The notes below the pieces were generated by a model. It was not told the origin of the DNA, did not search any database, and saw nothing but the letters and a program-made list of their open reading frames with translations. Made by a program: the position numbers and the translations under genes. Below are positions 44,693 through 52,937 of a stretch of DNA of 64,000 nucleotides, one piece after another. The stretch is taken from positions 93,415 through 157,414 of the forward strand of contig NZ_JBALOQ010000018.1 in assembly GCF_036962705.1 (NCBI RefSeq), in the 5' to 3' direction. The DNA is from Ferdinandcohnia sp036962705. GTDB lineage: Bacteria > Bacillota > Bacilli > Bacillales > Bacillaceae_L. Every line of letters starts with the position of its first letter. Position 1 is the first letter of the stretch.

Positions 44693-45051
44693 TTAACTTT
44701 ATTCAGTCCATCACTTCTATATGTGGTGGATAAATGCTGGATGAGTAATCAATTCAGATGGGGGTTCAAATCCCATCTGAATAAAGTTAAGCCTCCGCCG
44801 GATGCCACGATTTTTCATAGGAAATTTCCCCCGCATTAACTGGCACTATGTCCTTATGAAGGGCAACTTCCAGTTAATGCCCGATTGGTTCAACTAACAA
44901 TCTGTGAAATAAAGCATCTACTGATTGAAGTTTCACTGTATCTCGCATAGGATCAAAGACTAAGTTCGCCACATCCTGTGGCAGCGTCTTTGTGACCCAC
45001 CTCGTGTGTGCTTAAAAAAATCGGGCGCAAATACGCCAAGGCGTATTTGAT
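44693..45051 (-). repeat. Dispersed structured repeat, copy 3 (longest, inverted)
   Basis: Fills the 382-bp gap between accC and yqhY. From its 5' end on the minus strand: the perfect hairpin CAAATACGCC/GGCGTATTTG (45049-45028) and T7; the nested CAAAGAC..GTCTTTG / GCCACA..TGTGGC hairpin (44992-44954); an extra inverted repeat GCATTAACTGG/CCAGTTAATGC (44833-44880); the GTGGCATCCGGCGG block; an 11-bp perfect stem ATTCAGATGGG (44752-44762, 44772-44782); and a terminal 14-bp inverted pair TTAACTTTATTCAG (44693-44706 and 44777-44790). Confidence 0.88.
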
Positions 45052-45055
45052 TGTA

Positions 45056-46405
45056 CTACTTCATAACCTCATATAATTCAAGAAATTTTGTATTGAATTC
45101 CCCACCTACAAATTTTTCATGATTCATTAGACGGAGGTGGAAAGGAATCGTCGTGTGTACACCTTCAATTACAAATTCACTAAGCGCACGCTTCATTCTT
45201 GCAATTGCTTCTTCCCTCGTTGCCCCATATGTAATGAGCTTTGCAATCATGGAATCATAATAAGGGGGTATTGAATAGCCTGGATAGACAGCAGAGTCTA
45301 CTCTTACCCCAAAACCACCAGGTGGTAGATACATTTCAATCTTCCCAGGAGAAGGCATGAAATTCTTCTCAGGATTCTCTGCATTGATTCGGCATTCAAT
45401 TGCCCAACCATTAAAGGTTACATCACTTTGAGTTAAGGAAAGCTCTTGTCCAGATGCAACACGAATTTGTTCCTTGATTAGGTCTACACCGGTTACCATC
45501 TCTGTAACGGGATGCTCAACTTGAATTCTTGTATTCATTTCCATGAAGTAGAATTTATCATTGATATGATCATAGATGAATTCGATTGTTCCCGCACCTG
45601 AATAGTTAACAGCTTGAGCTGCTTTAACAGCAGCATCACCCATTTTTTGTCTTGTTGTTTCGTTTAGAGCAGGTGATGGAGTTTCTTCAACAAGTTTTTG
45701 CAAACGACGTTGAATCGAGCAATCTCTTTCTCCTAAATGTATCACATTTCCATGGTTATCTGCTAACACTTGAATCTCTACATGACGGAAATCTTGAATA
45801 TATTTTTCAATATATACCCCAGGGTTACCAAAGGCTGTTGCTGCTTCTTGCTGAGTGATGTTGATACCTTTAACTAGCTCCTCTTCATCCTTAGCCACAC
45901 GGATCCCTTTACCGCCGCCACCAGCAGTAGCTTTGATAATAACAGGGTATCCCATATCATTTGCAAGTGCGATTGCTTCCTCTGCATCCTTGATAATTCC
46001 TTGAGAACCAGGCACGATTGGTACCCCTGCTTCTCTCATTGTTTCACGAGCAACATCCTTTGTACCCATCTTGTTAATGGCTTCAGGACTCGGACCAATG
46101 AAGGTTAGATTTACTTCACGGCAAAGCTCTGCGAAATCCGCATTTTCTGCTAAGAAGCCATATCCAGGGTGAATACCTTCGCTTTCTGTTAGCTTTGCCA
46201 CGCTAATAATATTTGTAAAATTCAAATAGCTATCTTTTGAAGATTTAGGTCCAATACAATAGGCCTCATCTGCTAATTGAACGTGAAGAGATTCACGGTC
46301 TGCTTCAGAGAAAACGGCTACCGTTTCAATTCCAAGCTCTTTACAAGCTCGAATGATACGGACTGCAATTTCTCCTCGATTTGCTATTAATATCTTTTTT
46401 AACAT
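45056..46405 (-). CDS. accC: Acetyl-CoA carboxylase biotin carboxylase subunit
   Basis: An ATP-grasp enzyme of 449 residues that carboxylates the biotin on AccB. IANRGEIAVRI starts the first Rossmann fold; the Gly-rich ATP lid GGGGKGIR is near 165; EMNTRIQVEHPVTE near 290 holds catalytic Glu and Arg residues. It follows accB by 15 bp. It might also serve the YqjD-type propionyl carboxylase, which lacks its own biotin carboxylase here. Confidence 0.97.
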   Translation of the reverse strand: MLKKILIANRGEIAVRIIRACKELGIETVAVFSEADRESLHVQLADEAYCIGPKSSKDSYLNFTNIISVAKLTESEGIHPGYGFLAENADFAELCREVNLTFIGPSPEAINKMGTKDVARETMREAGVPIVPGSQGIIKDAEEAIALANDMGYPVIIKATAGGGGKGIRVAKDEEELVKGINITQQEAATAFGNPGVYIEKYIQDFRHVEIQVLADNHGNVIHLGERDCSIQRRLQKLVEETPSPALNETTRQKMGDAAVKAAQAVNYSGAGTIEFIYDHINDKFYFMEMNTRIQVEHPVTEMVTGVDLIKEQIRVASGQELSLTQSDVTFNGWAIECRINAENPEKNFMPSPGKIEMYLPPGGFGVRVDSAVYPGYSIPPYYDSMIAKLITYGATREEAIARMKRALSEFVIEGVHTTIPFHLRLMNHEKFVGGEFNTKFLELYEVMK

Positions 46406-46420
46406 ACGGTCGCTCCTTAC

Positions 46421-46921
46421 TTATGCTTTTACTAGGAATAATGGTTGGCCATACTCCACAAGCTGACCATTCTCAACTAGTATTTCAACGATTTCTCCAT
46501 TTACTTCTGCTTCGATTTCGTTAAATAGCTTCATTGCTTCAACAATACATACAACAGAATCTTCTTTTACTTTATCACCTTTTTGAACATACACATCAGC
46601 ATCTGGTGATGGAGATGAATAGAAAGTACCAACCATCGGTGAAACAATTTTATGTAAGTTTTTATCAACTGCTGGTGCAGTTGCAACAGGTTCTGCTGGC
46701 ACTGCCTGTGGTTGTACCGGTTGCGCAGCAGGCTGAGCTACCTCTGTAACAACTGGAGCAACAGGCTGTGCTTGTACCTTGCTTTCAACAACTGTTTGAA
46801 CAGCTACTTCTTTATTTTTTTTCATTTTAATTTTTGAGCCTTCGCTCTCAAAGGTAAACTCATCAATATTTGATTGATCAACTAACTTAATAAGCTCACG
46901 TAGCTCTTGAATTTTTAACAT
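46421..46921 (-). CDS. accB: Biotin carboxyl carrier protein of acetyl-CoA carboxylase
   Basis: A 166-residue protein with a short N-terminal domain, an Ala/Pro/Gln-rich flexible linker (about 40-85) and a C-terminal biotinyl domain with biotinylated K131 in EAMKLFNE. First gene of accBC. Upstream lie a sigma-A-type promoter and a FapR-like operator. Confidence 0.97.
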   Translation of the reverse strand: MLKIQELRELIKLVDQSNIDEFTFESEGSKIKMKKNKEVAVQTVVESKVQAQPVAPVVTEVAQPAAQPVQPQAVPAEPVATAPAVDKNLHKIVSPMVGTFYSSPSPDADVYVQKGDKVKEDSVVCIVEAMKLFNEIEAEVNGEIVEILVENGQLVEYGQPLFLVKA

Positions 46922-46989
46922 TCCTTACACTCCTTGTAAATAAATCAAAATATATTACGAAATTTTAGAGTAGCATTTTATTGCTAGTA

Positions 46990-47037
46990 TTAGTACCACA
47001 TACTAATATGATACGATATTTAAAAGGGTCATTTCAA
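46990..47037 (-). promoter_or_regulatory. accBC promoter with FapR-like operator
   Basis: TTAGTACCACATACTAA (46990-47006) matches both arms of the FapR consensus (TTAGTACC-N3-TACTAA); only the central three bases differ from the usual form. On the minus strand a -35 TTGAAA (47037-47032) and a -10 TATCAT (47013-47008) with an 18-bp spacer sit directly upstream, so the operator covers the expected transcription start. Confidence 0.75.
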
Positions 47038-47123
47038 TATTTTGCAGAGATTTTTTATCGAAAACGCTAACATCGGTAATCCAATCATACCAAATCTTTT
47101 CCTGATTTTCATTTTTTTATAAA

Positions 47124-47158
47124 AAAACAAAAAAGCACGGCCATTTATACCGTGCTTT
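47124..47158 (-). terminator. Intrinsic terminator of the spoIIIA operon
   Basis: AAAGCACGG (47132-47140) pairs with CCGTGCTTT (47150-47158), with a T-rich exit on the minus strand after spoIIIAH. Confidence 0.88.
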
Positions 47159-47166
47159 CGTTAACA

Positions 47167-47784
47167 TTATTTTTCTTTTTCACCAGATACTTCAAATTGT
47201 ACTGCCACATTTTGAAGTTCACCTAACTCACTTCGAACAAGTCGTAGGATCTCGTTAGCTTGCTTCTTTGAGCTATCCTTTGATTTAACTGTAATTTTAA
47301 TTTTATCGCCCTCTACTCGAACTAGAGCATCGTCGTAGTTATTACTTTTAATCATTGTTTCAATAATCTTTTCTTTTGTCTGAATATCATCTAGCTTTTT
47401 TAAATCTTCATATGCTTTATTTTTTTGATCAGCAGTAAGTTCTGTTGAAGCTGTTTGTTCTTCTAAAGTGCTTCTTAATTTACTACGATGCTCGTCAACC
47501 TGAAGACGTAATTCCGCAAACATATCATCACTTGCAACAGAAGAAATGACATTGCCATCTTCATCTTCTTCTACAGTAACACTCGTACCGTCTTTATTCT
47601 CAGTGGATGTTTCTTTATTATCAGTGGATGTTTCCATATTTTCTTTTTCATTGTCCTTTTGCTCGTCTTGCTCCACTGCAACATTATTATTGTTATTTTC
47701 AGGTGTTGTAATGTAATAGACTGACAACACAACAACTAGACTTAGCATTGTTAATAACCACACCGTTTGCTTTTTCAATAACAT
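47167..47784 (-). CDS. spoIIIAH: SpoIIIAH, mother-cell component of the A-Q channel
   Basis: About 205 residues: an N-terminal membrane helix (about 6-24), an acidic Asn/Glu-rich linker, and a C-terminal YscJ/FliF-like ring domain that binds SpoIIQ across the intermembrane space. The ATG at 47784 follows AAGGGGG and begins MLLKKQTVW one nucleotide after the spoIIIAG stop; the longer frame upstream overlaps spoIIIAG and is rejected. Confidence 0.95.
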   Translation of the reverse strand: MLLKKQTVWLLTMLSLVVVLSVYYITTPENNNNNVAVEQDEQKDNEKENMETSTDNKETSTENKDGTSVTVEEDEDGNVISSVASDDMFAELRLQVDEHRSKLRSTLEEQTASTELTADQKNKAYEDLKKLDDIQTKEKIIETMIKSNNYDDALVRVEGDKIKITVKSKDSSKKQANEILRLVRSELGELQNVAVQFEVSGEKEK

Positions 47785-47785
47785 T

Positions 47786-48454
47786 TTATGAATCCCCCTT
47801 CGTTTTCCTTGGTACAACAGCTACTTTATGATTTGGAACATCAAATCCTTTTGTAACAGCCTCCACTACCATTTGTTTTATTTTCGCGTTCTCAACACCC
47901 TTAGCGACGATTAGAACACTGCGTATTTCTGGCTTTTCAATTTTCAGGACGATTGGTGTTTCTGAATCACCACTGCGAATGATTACAGTTTGCTCATCTG
48001 ATGTAATATCCTCTACTTGTCGTTTCCCACCATCCCTGTCCTCTTCATTTGTGATTTGGCTTTGGGTTACGGTGTTCTTTTCAAGTATTTTTGTTTCAGT
48101 AGCATCTACACTAACCGAAACGATTACGTCTTCGACACCAGCAATGGCTTCAAGTGCCTCCTTGAGCTCGTTTTTATAACGATCCTCATATTTTGAAATT
48201 GCCATTGTCAGGTCATCCTTTTGCTGCCCAAATGCTGGCTCATCTTTTGCACTTACATCTGAAGATGCAGTCATCACAGAAGATGTTGGTTTATCATCTG
48301 AAAATAGATTACTTATTAACATAAAGACAATTCCAACTCCTAATAAAAGCAAGAAATATTGATTTTTCCTGTTTCCCTTTTTATCTGGCGGATCATCCTT
48401 AGATCCGGGGAACATCCCTTTGATTGTGTTCAAAATTCCTTTGTTCTTATCCAT
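47786..48454 (-). CDS. spoIIIAG: SpoIIIAG, ring-forming stage III sporulation protein
   Basis: A 222-residue membrane protein with one N-terminal helix (about 30-48) and a ring-building-motif domain with YscJ/FliF likeness (ALEAIAGVEDVIVSVSV). Part of the engulfment-stage feeding-tube channel. Its stop is one base before the spoIIIAH start, and it starts next to the spoIIIAF stop. Confidence 0.94.
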   Translation of the reverse strand: MDKNKGILNTIKGMFPGSKDDPPDKKGNRKNQYFLLLLGVGIVFMLISNLFSDDKPTSSVMTASSDVSAKDEPAFGQQKDDLTMAISKYEDRYKNELKEALEAIAGVEDVIVSVSVDATETKILEKNTVTQSQITNEEDRDGGKRQVEDITSDEQTVIIRSGDSETPIVLKIEKPEIRSVLIVAKGVENAKIKQMVVEAVTKGFDVPNHKVAVVPRKTKGDS

Positions 48455-49117
48455 CTACGACTCTTTCCCCCCTTCCACAGTGACTACGATTTTTTCTGAG
48501 TCAATTTCCCATCTAGTAGATAATGATTTTGTGATTGCTTTGACGTTGGTTTGGTCTACTTTTTTATTCACTGGTTCAATCTGTTTGGAGGTATCAATCT
48601 CAACTTGTTTGACTACTGGGACATTATCAGGCTCGGCAGTCTCTTTTGATAGCACCACCTCGATTGACTGAATGTCATCATAAGAAACAGTCTCATTGTT
48701 TTCAGCTTCATTAGTAAGGTGTATTGCTACATCTTGAACTGTGAGATTTGCTTGATTTTTCATCAACTCCTCTTTAATGTCATTTATGATTTGGACTTGC
48801 ACTGTTTCTACAGCATATGCACGTTGTGAGGCTTGTATTTCTTTTTTCTTCAAATCTATTAAATTTTCTAGATTTTTTTCGGTTTGAACCGGCTTTAAGT
48901 TCATATTTAACAAGGCCTGATCCAAATCAGATTTAAAAAGGGAGAACAACGGAGTTAAGATAATTAGGATTAATAATAGCCCTGTTACCATTTTCACGTA
49001 TTTTTGCATACTCGAATTTGGCAACAGCATGTCCACAATTGTGGCGAGTAAAATAAATAAAATAATATTCGTTATCCATTCAGCAATAAAACTCAGCGTC
49101 CTCACCCCCAATCTCAT
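48455..49117 (-). CDS. spoIIIAF: SpoIIIAF, stage III sporulation protein
   Basis: A protein of about 213-220 residues with two N-terminal membrane helices (about 12-30 and 45-62) and a soluble C-terminal domain. The start is unclear. The ATG at 49117 has no ribosome site. A good GGGGGTGAGG site instead precedes a CTG at 49096, which would give the MSF-type N terminus I recall for this family. GTG at 49105 and TTG at 49111 also lack proper sites. Confidence 0.9.
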   Translation of the reverse strand: MRLGVRTLSFIAEWITNIILFILLATIVDMLLPNSSMQKYVKMVTGLLLILIILTPLFSLFKSDLDQALLNMNLKPVQTEKNLENLIDLKKKEIQASQRAYAVETVQVQIINDIKEELMKNQANLTVQDVAIHLTNEAENNETVSYDDIQSIEVVLSKETAEPDNVPVVKQVEIDTSKQIEPVNKKVDQTNVKAITKSLSTRWEIDSEKIVVTVEGGKES

Positions 49118-49120
49118 TTG

Positions 49121-50317
49121 TTATCTAACCATTAATGTCAGGTTTCCAGCAGCTACAATGACCGTGATACTCAGGAAAAACATCAGCGACACGATTGCTA
49201 ATGCTGCAAAAATATAAATGACACTTTTACTGATGATATCTAAACATTCAATGACAGGTCCTCCTCCAAGTGGCTGTAAGAGCGCTGCTGCCAGCTTATA
49301 AATAATCGCTAAGGACAGCACCTTGATTGCCGGAAACGTAGCAATTAACAAAAGGATTACCACCCCAAAAATCCCCACTGTATTTTTTAATATAACTGAT
49401 GCACTTATTACGGTATCGGTGGCATCGGTGAACATTCGACCAATGACAGGTATAAAATTGCCGGTAAGAAATTTTGCCGTCCGGATTGTTATTCCGTCCG
49501 CAACCGCTGTCGTGGTTCCTTGTACGGATATCACTCCAAGAAAAATGGTCAAAAAGACACCAATGATTCCAATACTCACATTTCGGAGTAACTTGGCAAG
49601 CTGTGTCACCTTGTACTGTTCACTTAAAGTACTTACGATGCTCAGCAACGCAGACATAAACAAGAGCGGTAAAACGATATATTGAATCAAAAGCCCACTT
49701 GTATTCATTAAAAATAAAATCAGTGGGTGGAAAAATGCCGCTGATGCTATTCCACCTGATGATGCTACTAATGCAAGCAATAATGGCACTAATGCTAAGA
49801 TAAAGTTGATCATCGACTGGATGGCTTCCTCTGTGTACATAATGGCAACCCGGAAGCTATTTAACGCGATGATGATTAACACCATATATACAATCGAATA
49901 AGCGACCTTGCTGACAGCGCTTTTCTCAAATGAATTTTGAAGTGTTTGTAAAAACATACTAAAAATCGTAAGCATGATCAGTGTGCTAAGAAGCTTTCCA
50001 TTTGCAATTAACTCGTGGAACACGAATTTGACGAGTCCAAGAAGCCATTCCTTCAATGACAGCTCTTTTTCGCCGCGGATGAATTCTAGTAAACTACCCT
50101 TTTGACTTTCAGGTAAATACCCGCCATATTCCGTTACAATTTCATCCCAAAATTGTTTTATTTCGTCGATGCCGAGGGTTTCTAACTGTTCCTCAACCTG
50201 ATTTTGAATTTGATTGTCGATGATTTCTTGCTGTGAGGGTGAGGCTTGTACAATTTGAGGTAAAGAAAAAAAGAAAAGCAATAAGATTAGGAAAGAAAAA
50301 GCTTTACTACCGGTCAC
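49121..50317 (-). CDS. spoIIIAE: SpoIIIAE, polytopic stage III sporulation protein
   Basis: About 398 residues with an N-terminal signal-like helix ending near ASPSQQ, a soluble stretch (about 30-95), and then about six to seven membrane helices to the end, resembling a permease. The GTG at 50317 has AAGGGGG 8 nt upstream; the GTG at 50326 overlaps that site. Core of the spoIIIA channel locus. Confidence 0.94.
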   Translation of the reverse strand: MTGSKAFSFLILLLFFFSLPQIVQASPSQQEIIDNQIQNQVEEQLETLGIDEIKQFWDEIVTEYGGYLPESQKGSLLEFIRGEKELSLKEWLLGLVKFVFHELIANGKLLSTLIMLTIFSMFLQTLQNSFEKSAVSKVAYSIVYMVLIIIALNSFRVAIMYTEEAIQSMINFILALVPLLLALVASSGGIASAAFFHPLILFLMNTSGLLIQYIVLPLLFMSALLSIVSTLSEQYKVTQLAKLLRNVSIGIIGVFLTIFLGVISVQGTTTAVADGITIRTAKFLTGNFIPVIGRMFTDATDTVISASVILKNTVGIFGVVILLLIATFPAIKVLSLAIIYKLAAALLQPLGGGPVIECLDIISKSVIYIFAALAIVSLMFFLSITVIVAAGNLTLMVR

Positions 50318-50352
50318 GCCAACCACCCCCTTGAAACATTCGTTTCAATAGA

Positions 50353-50742
50353 TTAACTAGGAATAAGCCCAATTATTGTTTCTATTAAAACTGTTAATAT
50401 TGGTATCGCCATTGCTAAAATTAAGATTTTTCCTCCGAGTTCAATCTTTGAGGCAATTGATCCTTGACCTGCATCCTTTGTAATTTGTGCTCCAAATTCA
50501 GCGATATAGGCAATTCCGATGATTTTAAGAATTGTTTCAACATACACAGTGTTCACATTTGCATTAATGGCAACCTTCTCAAGCATCCGAATAATATCTG
50601 CGATTTCTCCAACTAAAAAGAGAAAAATCACACAGCCGATAAACACAACAAGCATAAAGGCAAAGGTTGGTTTTTGTTCTTTTACAATGAGTGCTAGAAA
50701 GGTTCCAATTAAACCTAATCCAACGATTTGAATAATCTCAAT
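50353..50742 (-). CDS. spoIIIAD: SpoIIIAD, with an ATT start codon
   Basis: A 129-residue SpoIIIAC/AD-family protein with three to four membrane helices. The conserved N terminus (IQIVGLGLIGTFLALIVKEQKP) is encoded upstream of the first ATG in the frame (50655), behind an in-frame TGA two codons before. No ATG, GTG or TTG occurs between that TGA and 50655. An ATT at 50742 has GGAGG 9 nt upstream and is the only sensible start. KIIGIAYIAEFGAQ is the family core. Confidence 0.9.
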   Translation of the reverse strand: MEIIQIVGLGLIGTFLALIVKEQKPTFAFMLVVFIGCVIFLFLVGEIADIIRMLEKVAINANVNTVYVETILKIIGIAYIAEFGAQITKDAGQGSIASKIELGGKILILAMAIPILTVLIETIIGLIPS

Positions 50743-50756
50743 CGCTCATCCCCTCC

Positions 50757-50963
50757 TTACCCCTGAAAGAGGAATACAGATTTAATCTTTTTAAAGAGGT
50801 CCTCTACGATTGTTGCAACCATAAACAGGATATAGATGAAGCCCAAAAGTGTAACCCACTGGGCGTACTCCTTTTTACCCATTTGATCTAGGATTGTATG
50901 GAGAAAGGCAACCACTATTCCTACACCGGCTATTTGAAAAATAATATTTACATCCACTCCCAT
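50757..50963 (-). CDS. spoIIIAC: SpoIIIAC, small stage III sporulation membrane protein
   Basis: A 68-residue protein with two membrane helices (about 6-25 and 36-54), a short paralogue of SpoIIIAD. VNIIFQIAGVGIVVAFLHTIL is the family start. It precedes spoIIIAD by 14 bp, and the AAGGAGG site of spoIIIAD lies at its stop codon. Confidence 0.95.
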   Translation of the reverse strand: MGVDVNIIFQIAGVGIVVAFLHTILDQMGKKEYAQWVTLLGFIYILFMVATIVEDLFKKIKSVFLFQG

Positions 50964-50978
50964 TCGCTTCTTCTCCCC

Positions 50979-51494
50979 CTAAATCAATAAAATGACTACT
51001 AATAATCCTGACAAAAAGCCCAGGCTTTTCACCATTTTTTCATAACGCAATTGTCTATCTTTTGCTTCGCTTTCTTCTCGTTCAAGATGGGTAATAGCAA
51101 GCAAAATGTGCTTCTGCTGTGAAGTTCTGTCATGCTGCCCAAGTGTCTCACCAAACTGCTGAAGAATCTCAGTTTCTCCTTGGTGAAAAGCGGTCAACTT
51201 AGACACTTGTTTCAGACTCTCATCCCAGGCTACCTTGACACTGACCTCGCCCGTTTGAAGCCGTTTTGCAAAACCTTCGAAAAAATAAGAAACTGGCTTC
51301 GGAATTTGTCGTGAAAGATGGGTAGCCACATCAATTAATGGAACATGTCCATACATGATTTCTGCCTCTAGTGATTGCAAGGCCGTTTTAAGCATCCTGA
51401 GCTGGCGAGGCCTCTCACTTAATTTGCGTGCCGCTTCAAATCCAGCCCATGTTGTTGCAAGTAATATAAATATGGCTCCAATTATTTTTATCAT
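50979..51494 (-). CDS. spoIIIAB: SpoIIIAB, stage III sporulation protein
   Basis: A 171-residue protein with a membrane helix at each end (about 4-20 and 153-171) and a soluble helical middle with the EAEIMYGHVPL motif. The fold resembles GspF-type secretion proteins. Its start touches the spoIIIAA stop. Confidence 0.94.
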   Translation of the reverse strand: MIKIIGAIFILLATTWAGFEAARKLSERPRQLRMLKTALQSLEAEIMYGHVPLIDVATHLSRQIPKPVSYFFEGFAKRLQTGEVSVKVAWDESLKQVSKLTAFHQGETEILQQFGETLGQHDRTSQQKHILLAITHLEREESEAKDRQLRYEKMVKSLGFLSGLLVVILLI

Positions 51495-52418
51495 TTACGT
51501 CACGCTCACTTTTGGTAAAAGTTGCTTTCCAGTTGGACCAAGGATGGCTTTTACAGTACCTGGTCCTTTTGTGCGTGATAGCTCTACATATCTCTCCATT
51601 ACTCCTGCGTTTATCATTGTTTCTAGAGACGGTCGCTTCATGAGGTCAGAAATCTGATGACCATGTGCTGTGACAATCAAGCTTACACCAGCATTTACAG
51701 CCTCCATAATTGCCTGACTGTCTTCCTCTCTACCAATCTCGTCCACTATTAAAACATCAGGACTCATCGACCTAATCATCATCATCATGCCCTCTGCCTT
51801 CGGACAGGCATCTAGTACATCAACCCTTGGACCTAGAGATACTTGTGGAACACCTTTTACACAACCAGCAATCTCAGAACGTTCATCAACGATTCCCACT
51901 TTCATTGCGGGAATACCTCTCGATTTAATTCCTGAACTGATCATCCTTGCAAGGTCCCTTAATAATGTTGTTTTACCGGTTTGAGGCGGACCAATTATGA
52001 TGGTGTTTTTCCAATATGAGTCATAGAGATAAGGAGCAAGTGGTGCAGCAACACCGATTTTTTGTTTGGCAACCCGAATATTGAAGGAGGTTACATCTCG
52101 AATGGCTTTGACTTTTCCCTTTTCAGTAATGACCTTACCAGCTAGTCCCACTCGATGCCCGCCTTGGATTGTGACATAGCCACGCTTCAACTCTTCCTCA
52201 AGTGTATAAATCGAATATTGACCTAGCTTGTTGAGGAGCTGAAGGGCATCTTCACCTGTAACGATATAGTTATGGAAAATCGGGATTCCATTCTCAATAA
52301 CTTCAAGAGGTCTCGAGACCCTAATTCGGATTTCTTCCATTTTTTCTATTCTTTCTGGAGGATACTTAGCAATTAGGTTAGCGATTGATTTCGGTAATAC
52401 CTCAACTATTTCATTCAT
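51495..52418 (-). CDS. spoIIIAA: SpoIIIAA, secretion-type AAA+ ATPase of the spoIIIA locus
   Basis: A 307-residue ATPase related to type II/IV secretion motors. Walker A is GPPQTGKTT (about 143-151); Walker B is VLIVDEIG near 213; HGH near 240 is the His box. Likely the energy source for assembling the mother cell-forespore channel. A sigma-E-type promoter lies just upstream. Confidence 0.96.
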   Translation of the reverse strand: MNEIVEVLPKSIANLIAKYPPERIEKMEEIRIRVSRPLEVIENGIPIFHNYIVTGEDALQLLNKLGQYSIYTLEEELKRGYVTIQGGHRVGLAGKVITEKGKVKAIRDVTSFNIRVAKQKIGVAAPLAPYLYDSYWKNTIIIGPPQTGKTTLLRDLARMISSGIKSRGIPAMKVGIVDERSEIAGCVKGVPQVSLGPRVDVLDACPKAEGMMMMIRSMSPDVLIVDEIGREEDSQAIMEAVNAGVSLIVTAHGHQISDLMKRPSLETMINAGVMERYVELSRTKGPGTVKAILGPTGKQLLPKVSVT

Positions 52419-52451
52419 ATAGTAAACTCCTCATATGATCTCTCATAATTC

Positions 52452-52479
52452 AATGTATGCTAGCTTGGACACATTATGC
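52452..52479 (-). promoter_or_regulatory. Sigma-E-type promoter of the spoIIIA operon
   Basis: On the minus strand a -35-like GCATAAT (52479-52473) and the -10 CATACATT (52459-52452) are 13 bp apart, matching the mother-cell sigma-E pattern. spoIIIA is a known sigma-E operon in B. subtilis. Confidence 0.65.
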
Positions 52480-52494
52480 CTACTCATCCGATTT

Positions 52495-52776
52495 CTACCG
52501 GAAGATACCATACAAAATAAACCCAACCCCAAGCCCTATGAATAGAAGCTTTGAATAAGACAGCTGGTCTGCTAATCCGATTAGACCGATCGACATCGTC
52601 GCTATCAAAATAAACGGACCGACAATCGCCAGTAGCGCATTGACGGCTAGTGCCTTTTTCACATCATTAAAAGCCAGCATTAATATGGCTGCCGTAATTT
52701 CCAAACATCCAGAGATAATCCTCAGTCCAGCCATCGTTAAAACAGAAGAATCAAACATCGAAAACATTCGTTTCAT
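52495..52776 (-). CDS. yqhV: YqhV family membrane protein (DUF2619)
   Basis: A protein of about 93 residues with three hydrophobic helices, ending at VGFILYGIFR. Family and position, between efp and spoIIIAA, match yqhV. The ATG at 52776 follows GGTGGGG at 6 nt; a GTG four codons before lacks a ribosome site. Function unknown; expression in sporulation is possible from context. Confidence 0.85.
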   Translation of the reverse strand: MKRMFSMFDSSVLTMAGLRIISGCLEITAAILMLAFNDVKKALAVNALLAIVGPFILIATMSIGLIGLADQLSYSKLLFIGLGVGFILYGIFR

Positions 52777-52892
52777 CGTAGTCCCCACCCAATAAAATTT
52801 CTTTTGTACAACCTATGCTTGTTTAATTAAATTCAGAAGGGAAATTTTTTTGATGATATGTAATGTGGTAGAAGTACTGTAGATTTTATAGA

Positions 52893-52922
52893 TAAAAAAA
52901 GAACCCACCTCAAACGGTGAGT
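52893..52922 (-). terminator. Intrinsic terminator of efp
   Basis: ACCCACC (52903-52909) pairs with GGTGAGT (52916-52922) with one G-T wobble. A T7 run follows on the minus strand. Confidence 0.8.
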
Positions 52923-52937
52923 CCTCAACATTATTTA

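Noticed and set aside
44752..44782. tRNA T-arm or tRNA gene (loop GGTTCAAAT)
   Set aside because: The loop resembles a T-loop, but no acceptor, D or anticodon stem can be built; the stem is part of the dispersed repeat.
50740..50751. ATG at the spoIIIAD leader as its start
   Set aside because: ATG-AGC-GAT-TGA is a three-codon frame out of phase with spoIIIAD and too close to the ribosome site.
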